A stretch of DNA of 64,000 nt from NCBI RefSeq assembly GCF_051148895.1, contig NZ_CP154625.1, forward strand, positions 3,534,001 to 3,598,000, read 5' to 3'. The DNA is from Terrisporobacter vanillatitrophus. GTDB taxonomy: Bacteria; Bacillota; Clostridia; Peptostreptococcales; Peptostreptococcaceae. The notes below the pieces were generated by a model. The model did not search any database and was not told where the DNA came from. It saw nothing but the letters and a program-made list of their open reading frames with translations. Below, one piece after another: positions 46,217 through 53,616 of the stretch. The translations under genes were made by a program, and so were the position numbers. How positions within the stretch are numbered: position 1 is the stretch's first letter; the number at the start of each line of letters is the position of its first letter.

Positions 46217-46295
46217 TACATTTATCCTCCAATATATTACAATTATTTAACTATATTATAAAATAATTTGTAAAAATAGTATATATATATAACGC

Positions 46296-46348
46296 ATTTT
46301 ATGAACATTTTTATTATTTTTATATTTTAAGTACGTTATTTTATGAAC
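46296..46348 (-). repeat. Pair of 11-bp direct repeats upstream of fhs
   Basis: ATTTTATGAAC occurs exactly at 46296-46306 and 46338-46348, 42 bp apart (four helical turns), each preceded by ACG and followed by a T-run. They lie 80-132 nt upstream of the fhs start codon. Confidence 0.4.
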
Positions 46349-46466
46349 TTTTTTTACAATATAACTTTATTTAATATCATTTATACCCTTCCTATAATTT
46401 TTCACACTAATTAAGTATAATTATGGTGTAAATAATAAATTTTATATTTCACACTTTTAATAAAAA

Positions 46467-46496
46467 AAAGATGTAGGTATTAAAACCTACATCTTT
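46467..46496 (-). terminator. Terminator of the PTS permease gene
   Basis: Stem AAAGATGTAGGT/ACCTACATCTTT, followed on the minus strand by a T-run. It begins 6 nt after the stop codon. Confidence 0.85.
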
Positions 46497-46501
46497 ATAA
46501 A

Positions 46502-48622
46502 CTATCTCACTGATATTAATTTATCTTTTTGCTTTACTGCACCTTTAGCTATAGCTTCCACATCTTCATAACTATCTGTATTAGTAACTATTACAGGAGT
46601 AACAGTTGGATATCCAGCTTCTTTTATTTTTTCTATATCAAATTCTACTAAAAGATCTCCTGCCTTAACTTGGTCACCTGCTTTAACATGAGTAATAAAA
46701 TGTTTCCCATTTAGTTTTACAGTATCTAAACCTATGTGTATTAGTATTTCTACACCCTTGTCCGAAGTTAATCCTACTGCATGTTTTGTATCAAATACTG
46801 TTGAAACCACTCCATCCACTGGTGATACTGCTCTACCAACAGTTGGCTCTATTGCAACACCTTTTCCTAACATACCTTCAGAGAACACTCCATCTCCTAC
46901 TTCTTCTAAAGCTATGGCATTACCTTCTATAGGAGCTACAATTATAGAATTATTTCCAACTTTATCTTCTTTTTTTTCTTTCTTTGTTTCTACTACATCT
47001 AAATCTGCTGCAACCTCAAGATTAACACCGCTTTCTATAAAATCTTCTAAGTTTGATTTTATAACTGTTACCCTTGGTCCATATATAACTTGTATTCCAT
47101 TACCTTTTATTATAACACCTGCTGCTCCACTTGATTTTAGTAAAGATTCACTTACCTTAGAAGAATCTTTTACAGTAACACGAAGTCTTGTAGCACAACA
47201 GTCTAAATCACTTAAATTATCTTGTCCACCTAAGCCTTTTAATATCATAGCTGATATCTTATCATCTTGATTTGATGAGCTTGCTAAACTTCCTTCTTTT
47301 CTAGCATTTACATCTGCTCTTGTATATAATTTTACTTCTTCTTCATCATCATCTCTACCAGGAGTTTTGAAGTTAAATTTCTTAATTAAGAAAGTAAATA
47401 AGAAATAGTAAACTGCAAAGTATATTAAACCAACCCATACTATATTTAGCCAATGAGTTTTAGCATTTCCTTGTAATATACCAAATAATGTTAAGTCTAT
47501 TAAACCTCCAGAGAATGTCATACCAACTCCAACATTTAGTATGTGCATTATCATATAAGCTGCTCCTGCAAATACTGAGTGTATTACATATAATATTGGG
47601 GCAACAAATAAGAATGTAAATTCAATTGGCTCAGTTATACCTGTTAACATTGCTGTTAATGCTGCTGATAATAGTAAACCTCCAACAACTTTACGCTTTT
47701 CTGGTTTAGCACATTTATACATTGCAAGTGCTGCACCTGGTAAACCAAATATCATAAGTGGGAATTTACCAGACATAAATCTAGTAGCTTCTACACTAAA
47801 TTGTGAAGTAGATGGATCTGCTAGTTGTGCAAAGAATATATTTTGAGCACCTTCTATTAGTTGTCCTCCTACCATTGCAGTACCACCAACAGCAGTTTGC
47901 CAGAATGGTAAGTAGAATACGTGATGAAGTCCAAATGGTATTAAAGCTCTTTCCATAAATCCATATACCCAAGTTCCTGCATATCCTGAACTTTGTACTA
48001 TATTACCAACTGAATAAATAGCACTTTGTACATTTGGCCATATAAAGAACATTAATATACCAACAAATAAATAAGTTATTGCAGATATAATTGGAACAAA
48101 TCTAGTTCCTCCAAAGAATGACAGTACTTGTGGTAATTCGATTTTGTAGAAACGATTATGTAACGCCGCTACACCAAGTCCTACTATCATACCTCCAAAT
48201 ACACCCATTTGAAGTGAGTTTATACCTAATACACTTGCCGTAGAACCAGCTAGCATAGCTTCTGTTCCACCGTTAATATTTATCATTGCACCAATAGAAG
48301 CATGCATTATTAAGAATGCTATAGCTCCAGATAAAGCTGCTACTTCTTTTTCTTTTTTAGCCATACCTATTGCAACACCCATTGCAAATAATAATGGTAA
48401 GTTCGCAAATACAATATCTCCTGCATTACTTAAAACTGTTAAAAATGCATTTATAGGCGTACCTGGTCCCATAATGCCCATTAACCCATAAGCGTTTAGC
48501 ATTGTTTCATTAGTGAATGATCCACCAATTCCTAAAAATAAACCTGCTACTGGTAAAATAGCTATTGGTAGCATAAACGATCTACCTACACGTTGTAAAA
48601 CACCAAATATTTTGTCCTTCAT
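46502..48622 (-). CDS. ptsG: Glucose-type PTS permease EIICBA
   Basis: 706 residues in the order EIIC-EIIB-EIIA. EIIC (about 1-415) has about ten membrane helices and the substrate motif TGITEPIEFTF near 327. EIIB (about 450-535) carries the phosphocysteine C476 in LDCCATRLRV. EIIA (about 560-690) has H614 and the phospho-histidine H629 in ILIHIGLDT. It imports and phosphorylates glucose, or possibly N-acetylglucosamine, which the sequence alone cannot separate. ATG at 48622 follows AAGGGAGAGGCCG. The upstream region has a promoter and two operator-like sites. No adjacent antiterminator gene is seen. Confidence 0.92.
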   Translation of the reverse strand: MKDKIFGVLQRVGRSFMLPIAILPVAGLFLGIGGSFTNETMLNAYGLMGIMGPGTPINAFLTVLSNAGDIVFANLPLLFAMGVAIGMAKKEKEVAALSGAIAFLIMHASIGAMININGGTEAMLAGSTASVLGINSLQMGVFGGMIVGLGVAALHNRFYKIELPQVLSFFGGTRFVPIISAITYLFVGILMFFIWPNVQSAIYSVGNIVQSSGYAGTWVYGFMERALIPFGLHHVFYLPFWQTAVGGTAMVGGQLIEGAQNIFFAQLADPSTSQFSVEATRFMSGKFPLMIFGLPGAALAMYKCAKPEKRKVVGGLLLSAALTAMLTGITEPIEFTFLFVAPILYVIHSVFAGAAYMIMHILNVGVGMTFSGGLIDLTLFGILQGNAKTHWLNIVWVGLIYFAVYYFLFTFLIKKFNFKTPGRDDDEEEVKLYTRADVNARKEGSLASSSNQDDKISAMILKGLGGQDNLSDLDCCATRLRVTVKDSSKVSESLLKSSGAAGVIIKGNGIQVIYGPRVTVIKSNLEDFIESGVNLEVAADLDVVETKKEKKEDKVGNNSIIVAPIEGNAIALEEVGDGVFSEGMLGKGVAIEPTVGRAVSPVDGVVSTVFDTKHAVGLTSDKGVEILIHIGLDTVKLNGKHFITHVKAGDQVKAGDLLVEFDIEKIKEAGYPTVTPVIVTNTDSYEDVEAIAKGAVKQKDKLISVR

Positions 48623-48659
48623 TAATTTCGGCCTCTCCCTTATTTAATATTTAATATTA

Positions 48660-48675
48660 TATAATCGTTTTCACA
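48660..48675 (-). promoter_or_regulatory. Candidate cre (CcpA) site in the ptsG leader
   Basis: Minus strand TGAAAACGATTATA (48673-48660) matches the cre consensus TGWAANCGNTNWCA at all but one base. It lies about 30 nt downstream of the predicted start point, where it could act as a roadblock. Confidence 0.45.
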
Positions 48676-48707
48676 ATCATATATAGTTTACTTTAATTTC
48701 TATATTG

Positions 48708-48759
48708 ATACTATCATAGCTTGAATAGTCATGTCAATATTTTAATGCAACCGTTTGCA
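48708..48759 (-). promoter_or_regulatory. ptsG promoter with LacI-type operator
   Basis: Minus strand -35 TTGACA (48737-48732), 18 bp, -10 TAGTAT (48713-48708). Directly upstream lies the near-perfect palindrome TGCAAACGGTTGCA (48759-48746), with the central CG typical of LacI/GalR-family operators. Confidence 0.55.
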
Positions 48760-48838
48760 CTATTTTTTTTATATTTATATTTATTTTTTTTTATATCTGA
48801 ATTATATATAATTTACCCATTTTATTTAATTTTAAACA

Positions 48839-48867
48839 AAATAAGTGCTCATAATAAGCACTTATTT
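48839..48867 (-). terminator. Terminator after the 251-residue unknown gene
   Basis: Stem AAATAAGTGCT/AGCACTTATTT with loop CATAATA, 13 nt after the stop codon. Confidence 0.8.
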
Positions 48868-48879
48868 ATCATATTATTT

Positions 48880-49635
48880 TTATTTTGACAATAACTCCAA
48901 CATATCCTCCAGTTCATCATAAGGCATTTTATTTAAAGACATACAATTATATAGTAATGTTCCCACTCCTTGAACTTTTATTTTAGAAGGATTTATTTGA
49001 ACAACATCTAAAACTAACTTTCCACTTCCATTTAGTATTGATTTTTGTATCATATCTAGCGTATCTTGTAGCATCCCTAGTAGTTTATAATCTCTTATAC
49101 CTAATTTAGTATAGTCTTCTCTCTGTAATATTGGAATTTGAATAGTTTGAGAAATTACATACATATTTAGTAATTTAATTTGACAATAAGTTAATTGTCT
49201 AGATAATTTTATTAATCTATTACATTCATCTCTGTCTAGATTATCTTTAAACATTATATTTCCAAGTAAATATCCATAATACTTTAACTTACTTTCTTCA
49301 TGTTCATTTCTAGAAGATATAACTATTCCATTTGTTATTTCTTCAACTAAACATTGTTTATTTATATCTTCAACAAAAAAAATATCTTCTCTAATCAAAT
49401 TATTATTATCCAAATTTTCTTTTATTATTTCTAATGAATAGTTCAAGGTAATTAATATTTTTTTTATTTCTTTAGATGTATATATGTTATCATATATATC
49501 ATTTATAAAACTTTCATATAGTTTTTCTATTTCATCATTATAATCTTTAAGTTGTAATGTATTCAATATGTTTCTAATATTACTAGTTAACTTGTCATTT
49601 GATTCAAATATGTATTTAACTCCTAATTCTCCCAT
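48880..49635 (-). CDS. Hypothetical 251-residue helical protein
   Basis: No family recognised. Soluble, strongly charged and almost all helical; it has three cysteines (in KQCLVEE, RDECNRL and TYCQIKL) with no metal-site spacing. The C-terminus (LDVVQINPSKIKVQGVGTLLYNC) may hold a short beta hairpin. ATG at 49635 follows AAGGGGGATG, a good ribosome site, and it is a single gene with its own terminator. It lies between ptsG and a c-di-GMP gene, but nothing links it functionally to either. Confidence 0.6.
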   Translation of the reverse strand: MGELGVKYIFESNDKLTSNIRNILNTLQLKDYNDEIEKLYESFINDIYDNIYTSKEIKKILITLNYSLEIIKENLDNNNLIREDIFFVEDINKQCLVEEITNGIVISSRNEHEESKLKYYGYLLGNIMFKDNLDRDECNRLIKLSRQLTYCQIKLLNMYVISQTIQIPILQREDYTKLGIRDYKLLGMLQDTLDMIQKSILNGSGKLVLDVVQINPSKIKVQGVGTLLYNCMSLNKMPYDELEDMLELLSK

Positions 49636-49712
49636 TTTTTCATCCCCCTTGAATATATTTTCACAAACTAAGCTTAACTTAATTGTAGCAAAAACATTTT
49701 AATAAACAATAT

Positions 49713-49755
49713 AAAAAGCTTTCTAAAAATCATATTATTTTTAGAAAGCTTTTTA
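49713..49755 (-). terminator. Terminator after the GGDEF/HD-GYP gene
   Basis: Stem AAAAAGCTTTCTAAAAAT with ATTTTTAGAAAGCTTTTT, loop CATATT; directly after the stop codon at 49758. Confidence 0.85.
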
Positions 49756-49757
49756 TA

Positions 49758-51494
49758 TTAGGCACTTCTATTAACTTCGTCCATTAATGGCAAAATATTC
49801 TTTAATCCTTCTGGTTTCTTTTGCTTTATCATATCGCTTTGAAGCATATCTATAAATTTAGATACTAATTCCACATCAAAATGAGTCCCTGCACATTTTT
49901 TCAACTCTATAATTGCTTGATTATAGTCTTTTCTTATATTATAAGGTCTTTTTGATGTCATGGCATCAAAGCTATCTATTACAGTAAGTACCCTTGCTAA
50001 ATAAGGAATTTGATCTCCTTTTAGGTTACTTGGATATCCACTTCCATCATATTTTTCATGATGATGTTTTATTACAGGTACAACAACATTAAACTCTTTT
50101 ATATTACTTACCAAATCAGCTCCTAGTGTTGGGTGTTGTTTTAAAACATTAAACTCACTTTGAGATAATTTTTCTCTTTTATTTAATAATTCTTTTGATA
50201 TTTCTAATTTTCCTATATCATGCAAGTAAGCAGCTAAAAGCAAATCTTTTTTTGATTGCTCTTCCATTTGTAAATATGTGGCAAACTTCTTAGCATAAAT
50301 AACTACTCTTTCTGAATGGCCGTAAGTATACTTATCTTTTTTATTTATTTTATTCAACATACTAGCAATAGATTCTAAGGTTTTTTTGTCAATGCTATTG
50401 TCTATTTCATCCAATATATTATAATATCTTTCAACACGATTTTTATCAAAAGATTTTGCTCTATATAAAGCATTATCTGCAAGTTCAATTAATTGCTTTT
50501 TATTTTTAGCAACATTTGGATAAGTAGATACACCAATAGAAACTGTTATATGCTTATTAGGCTGATATTCTTGACCTTTAAAATATGTTTGTTGTATATT
50601 TTGACGAATTAACTCTCCTAAGTTTAACGCTGCTTCTTCAGTCTGATCATATAATATAACAGCAAATTCTTCTCCACCGTAACGAGTTACTACACCAAGA
50701 TTATCAACTGTATTTCTTAAAATTTCACCTAATCTTGTAAGAAGCCAATCTCCCTTTTGATGTCCATTTACGTCATTATAATTTTTAAAATTATCTATAT
50801 CCATAAACAATAAAGAAACTTCTTTGTCTTCTTTTTGAGAGTTAGTTATATACGAATCTAATACATCTTGAAAGCTTCTATGATTTAATAAACCTGTAAG
50901 CCCATCTTTTACTGCTAATTCTTTCAATTTTAAATTATAATCACTTTCAATATTAATATATAAAGAAAGAATAAAAGATGTTATTAATAAGGAACTTATT
51001 AATATTATATCACCTTCTAAATGTCTGGCTGTGTCCATATATTTAATTAACGTGTAGTCTACGTTTACTAGATTAAATGATAGAATTATTATAGATACAG
51101 CTACAGCTATAGCAAAACTAATTTCTTTTTTATACTGAATAGAGGATATTAATATAATAATTGTACTAATGTATTTAAAAGAGCTATTTTGACCTCCTGT
51201 TTTTGTCATTAGAATAATAAATAATCCTAAGATTATAATAATTTCTATAGCATTATAAAATGTAGGCATATTAGTAAAGTTTTTTTCTGTATCTTCATAC
51301 ATCATTTTTGAACAAAATATCATAAATGGAACCATACAACATGCAAAAAAAAGTATATAACCTATACCTTTTGAATCTAATGTTACATTATAATAACTTA
51401 TAATATTTAAAGTTGCTAATATAATATATAAAAACTTTAATCCTATTAAAATTTCTAGTATTTTTAATCTTCTTTCATAATCAAATTTATTCAT
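49758..51494 (-). CDS. Membrane GGDEF plus HD-GYP cyclic-di-nucleotide protein
   Basis: 578 residues: about six membrane helices (about 15-185), a GGDEF domain (about 200-360) with the intact active site RYGGEEFAV, then an HD-GYP domain (about 385-560) with HSERV, LHDIGKLEI, HHEKYDGSGYP and IDSFDAMTSKRPYN all intact. It can thus in principle both make and break c-di-GMP (or one domain senses). The first 185 residues resemble a membrane sensor. No RxxD inhibitory site was identified. The ribosome site upstream of ATG 51494 (TAGGTGAATAC) is adequate. Control of motility, biofilm or toxin genes is family knowledge, not seen here. Confidence 0.9.
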   Translation of the reverse strand: MNKFDYERRLKILEILIGLKFLYIILATLNIISYYNVTLDSKGIGYILFFACCMVPFMIFCSKMMYEDTEKNFTNMPTFYNAIEIIIILGLFIILMTKTGGQNSSFKYISTIIILISSIQYKKEISFAIAVAVSIIILSFNLVNVDYTLIKYMDTARHLEGDIILISSLLITSFILSLYINIESDYNLKLKELAVKDGLTGLLNHRSFQDVLDSYITNSQKEDKEVSLLFMDIDNFKNYNDVNGHQKGDWLLTRLGEILRNTVDNLGVVTRYGGEEFAVILYDQTEEAALNLGELIRQNIQQTYFKGQEYQPNKHITVSIGVSTYPNVAKNKKQLIELADNALYRAKSFDKNRVERYYNILDEIDNSIDKKTLESIASMLNKINKKDKYTYGHSERVVIYAKKFATYLQMEEQSKKDLLLAAYLHDIGKLEISKELLNKREKLSQSEFNVLKQHPTLGADLVSNIKEFNVVVPVIKHHHEKYDGSGYPSNLKGDQIPYLARVLTVIDSFDAMTSKRPYNIRKDYNQAIIELKKCAGTHFDVELVSKFIDMLQSDMIKQKKPEGLKNILPLMDEVNRSA

Positions 51495-51540
51495 ATGTAT
51501 TCACCTATGCATATAATAAAAATTTATAGAATATTATATC

Positions 51541-51576
51541 AAAAAGAACCATAAGAAAAATTTCTATGGCTCTTTT
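51541..51576 (-). terminator. Terminator of the agr cassette
   Basis: Stem AAAAGAGCCATA/TATGGTTCTTTTT on the minus strand with one G-U pair, 6 nt after the agrD stop codon. Confidence 0.7.
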
Positions 51577-51581
51577 CTTCA

Positions 51582-51689
51582 TTATTCTTCTCTTAAAGAT
51601 GTTGGAACTTCAGGTTCAAAGAATAAGAATAAACAGTAAGAACTTGTATTCTTTGCAACTTTAGTGAAGAATTTTGCTAATATTCCCAT
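51582..51689 (-). CDS. agrD: AgrD autoinducing-peptide precursor
   Basis: 35 residues, too short for routine gene finding. Amphipathic N-terminus (MGILAKFFTKVAKN), then the peptide region TSSYCLFLF and the conserved acidic tail FEPEVPTSLREE, aligned with the DEVEVPKEL tail of staphylococcal AgrD. The single Cys19 with four residues after it (ring C19-F23) is the expected thiolactone. ATG at 51689 follows AAAGGAGATATAC. It lies 57 nt after agrB, as usual. The exocyclic tail is probably two to four residues ending SY; its length cannot be read. Confidence 0.85.
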   Translation of the reverse strand: MGILAKFFTKVAKNTSSYCLFLFFEPEVPTSLREE

Positions 51690-51746
51690 ATGTATATCTC
51701 CTTTACAATAAATTTTATATTAACAAATAATTGCTAATATCCAAAA

Positions 51747-52406
51747 TTAAATTTTAAGCTTTAATAAAACTTTATCTAAAAATAAAATAAATTTATTTCC
51801 TATATTCGTTAAAGATAAAGCCTGCATATATAAACCTAGTATCATATATAAGATTAAAAAACTTAAAACATTCATATTATAAATCGAACTTAATAATATA
51901 TTCGATATAAATAACATTACACATACAAAATATATAGTAAATGCATTTTTCCTTAGCCTTTTTCTTGTTTCTTCTTTTTTTAATGGTTTATTATCACAAG
52001 GCACTGGACATTTCTTGTATAAAATTATAAAAGAGTGAATAAACATAATTATGCATAAAAAATTAATGTATCCTTGTTCCATATTTACAATATTTTTGCC
52101 TATTAATGTAAATGTATAAGACACCATAATTCCTACTAAAATACATCTATTTGGGCTTGAACAATGTACCCCTCCAGAGTTTCTTTTCATCAATGCACCT
52201 ACTAACGAAATCACTACTATTTCAAATAAAGTATTAGTTAATATTCCAAATAAAATAGTTAGTATCATTGCTATAGTCCCTTGTAAAAATGCAAAAACTC
52301 CATATTTTAAAACTGCAAATTCTTCACTTGACTTATCCTTAGATTGACATAAGTAAAATGCAAATTTACTAGAAAGATTCTCTGTTAAACTACTCATTTG
52401 GTTCAA
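51747..52406 (-). CDS. agrB: AgrB peptide-processing membrane endopeptidase
   Basis: 219 residues from TTG at 52406, which follows AAGGAGGG by 7 nt; the frame opens at 52439 but without a ribosome site. Five or six membrane segments. The catalytic pair is H81 and C88 (RNSGGVHCSSPNRC; His to Cys spacing of 7, as in S. aureus). It cleaves the AgrD tail and forms the thiolactone. Its start overlaps the upstream membrane-protein gene by 17 nt, so translation is coupled. Confidence 0.92.
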   Translation of the reverse strand: MNQMSSLTENLSSKFAFYLCQSKDKSSEEFAVLKYGVFAFLQGTIAMILTILFGILTNTLFEIVVISLVGALMKRNSGGVHCSSPNRCILVGIMVSYTFTLIGKNIVNMEQGYINFLCIIMFIHSFIILYKKCPVPCDNKPLKKEETRKRLRKNAFTIYFVCVMLFISNILLSSIYNMNVLSFLILYMILGLYMQALSLTNIGNKFILFLDKVLLKLKI

Positions 52407-52872
52407 CTTTGTTCCCTCCTTGAAGTTTTCTTGTAACAAAACCTAATAAAGCAGATAAAATTGCAAATATAATAAGAGATGGTAAACTATAAATAGCTCC
52501 CATAATAGTATAATTATCAATGAATACCTTATCTGGAATAGATAATACCTTCGTTAATAAAATTACATATATACTTTCACTAAGTATTAAACATAAAAAT
52601 ACTTTACATAAAGCCATTATACAATTTATAAAAGTATCTTTTGACAGATTTACTAACATAAACAATATAGGACACATTCCTATTATAGTATGTATGCCAA
52701 AGCTAATTGGAAGCATTCTAACAAATGATTGAATTACCCCTAATATTAATGTACTTTTTAACAAATCTTTTTTTGATATTGATAAGTTTAAAAAATAGCA
52801 ACCTACAATAAATACTAGAGCAGATTCTGGAAATGTTCTAACTAGTATATAATCTAACGATGTTCGTAACAT
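52390..52872 (-). CDS. AgrC-sensor-like membrane protein without a kinase domain
   Basis: 160 residues from ATG 52872, which follows AAAGGAGAAAT. About five hydrophobic segments. The stretch SKKDLLKSTLILGVIQSFVR followed by LPISFGIHTIIG is like the membrane-sensor half of clostridial AgrC-type (GHKL) histidine kinases, as I recall that family, but the protein stops after the last helix (RKLQGGNKVEPNE) with no kinase part. It is the first gene of the agr cassette and overlaps agrB. It might bind the peptide as a decoy, immunity or adaptor protein, or aid AgrB; all are inference. Confidence 0.6.
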   Translation of the reverse strand: MLRTSLDYILVRTFPESALVFIVGCYFLNLSISKKDLLKSTLILGVIQSFVRMLPISFGIHTIIGMCPILFMLVNLSKDTFINCIMALCKVFLCLILSESIYVILLTKVLSIPDKVFIDNYTIMGAIYSLPSLIIFAILSALLGFVTRKLQGGNKVEPNE

Positions 52873-53070
52873 ATATTTCTCCTTTATTTTAACTATTACA
52901 AGAAAATTGTAACACAAATATAAAAAATTTCTACATATTTTCCCATTTTTTTTATTATAAAATTTTTTTATGTATAATTTTTTATTTAATTTTAATAAAT
53001 ATGTTATCTATCATATTTATTAAAACCATAATTTACAATATAAACATTTCTATAGCTATATCTTAGCATA

Positions 53071-53110
53071 AATAATAAAAAAGACTGCATCAGCAGTCTT
53101 TTTTATTATT
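53071..53110 (-). terminator. Terminator of the spore-protein gene
   Basis: Perfect 18-bp stem AATAATAAAAAAGACTGC/GCAGTCTTTTTTATTATT, loop ATCA. It overlaps the stop codon at 53106. Confidence 0.85.
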
Positions 53111-53318
53111 TATAATATTGTCTAATCAATTCCTCTTTTCCCATATTTACTAGGGTTTTACTCATTAATCCTCCTAATTCTCCACCTTTCTTACCATTAA
53201 CATAAGAGGTTTTATCTCCTCCTGATATATCATGTTCCATACCTAATTCATTTGCAATTTCCATTTTCATTTGATTTAAAGCTTCTCTTGCATTTGGATT
53301 CACAATTTTATTAGTCAT
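53106..53318 (-). CDS. Small acid-soluble spore protein, alpha/beta type
   Basis: 70 residues from ATG 53318. The alpha/beta SASP signatures are present: NPNAREALNQMKMEIANELG and YVNGKKGGELGGLMSKTLV, including the GPR protease site region ELGMEH. These proteins coat spore DNA and protect it from UV and chemicals. AAAGGAATG lies upstream. An in-frame extension to 53465 runs into the IS110 left end and is not credible. The normal upstream region has been replaced by the IS110 element. Confidence 0.93.
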   Translation of the reverse strand: MTNKIVNPNAREALNQMKMEIANELGMEHDISGGDKTSYVNGKKGGELGGLMSKTLVNMGKEELIRQYYK

Positions 53319-53382
53319 AAAAACTATCATTCCTTTCGCTGTGCTCAAGGCACAAAATTGGATGAAAAATGGTATAATACAT

Positions 53383-53595
53383 ACATTTTTCGTTAATAAA
53401 TCTAATAAGTAAGTAAATATACTACAGAGCACGGCGGGGTAAGTGAGAAAAGTGCCTATCGGCAAATCCGCATAAAAACTTGTGCCGAATATCTATCTAA
53501 GTACAAATAATTGTGCCATGAGCACGTAAGTTAATCTTTGTTTTAGCAAAGACCGTTAAAAAACTAGGATATTCAGTCAATGTTTACTTACTTAA
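53383..53595 (+). ncRNA. Probable IS110 bridge RNA
   Basis: An extended -10 box TGGTATAAT (53370-53378) starts the region. An exact 11-bp long-range inverted repeat AAGTAAGTAAA (53407-53417)/TTTACTTACTT (53583-53593) encloses about 165 nt with at least three local stem-loops: TGCCTATCGGCA (53452-53463), GTGC..GCAC (53513-53525) and TCTTTG..CAAAGA (53535-53552). The size resembles the 177-nt IS621 bridge RNA. Known IS110 elements use such RNA to choose donor and target DNA; no sequence match has been tested. Confidence 0.55.
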
Positions 53596-53616
53596 TTTTT
53601 TATTTAAGGTGATAAA

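Noticed and set aside
53335..53465. N-terminal extension of the spore protein into the IS110 end
   Set aside because: The extension lies in the IS left end and lacks a ribosome site; the remaining 70 residues are a complete SASP.
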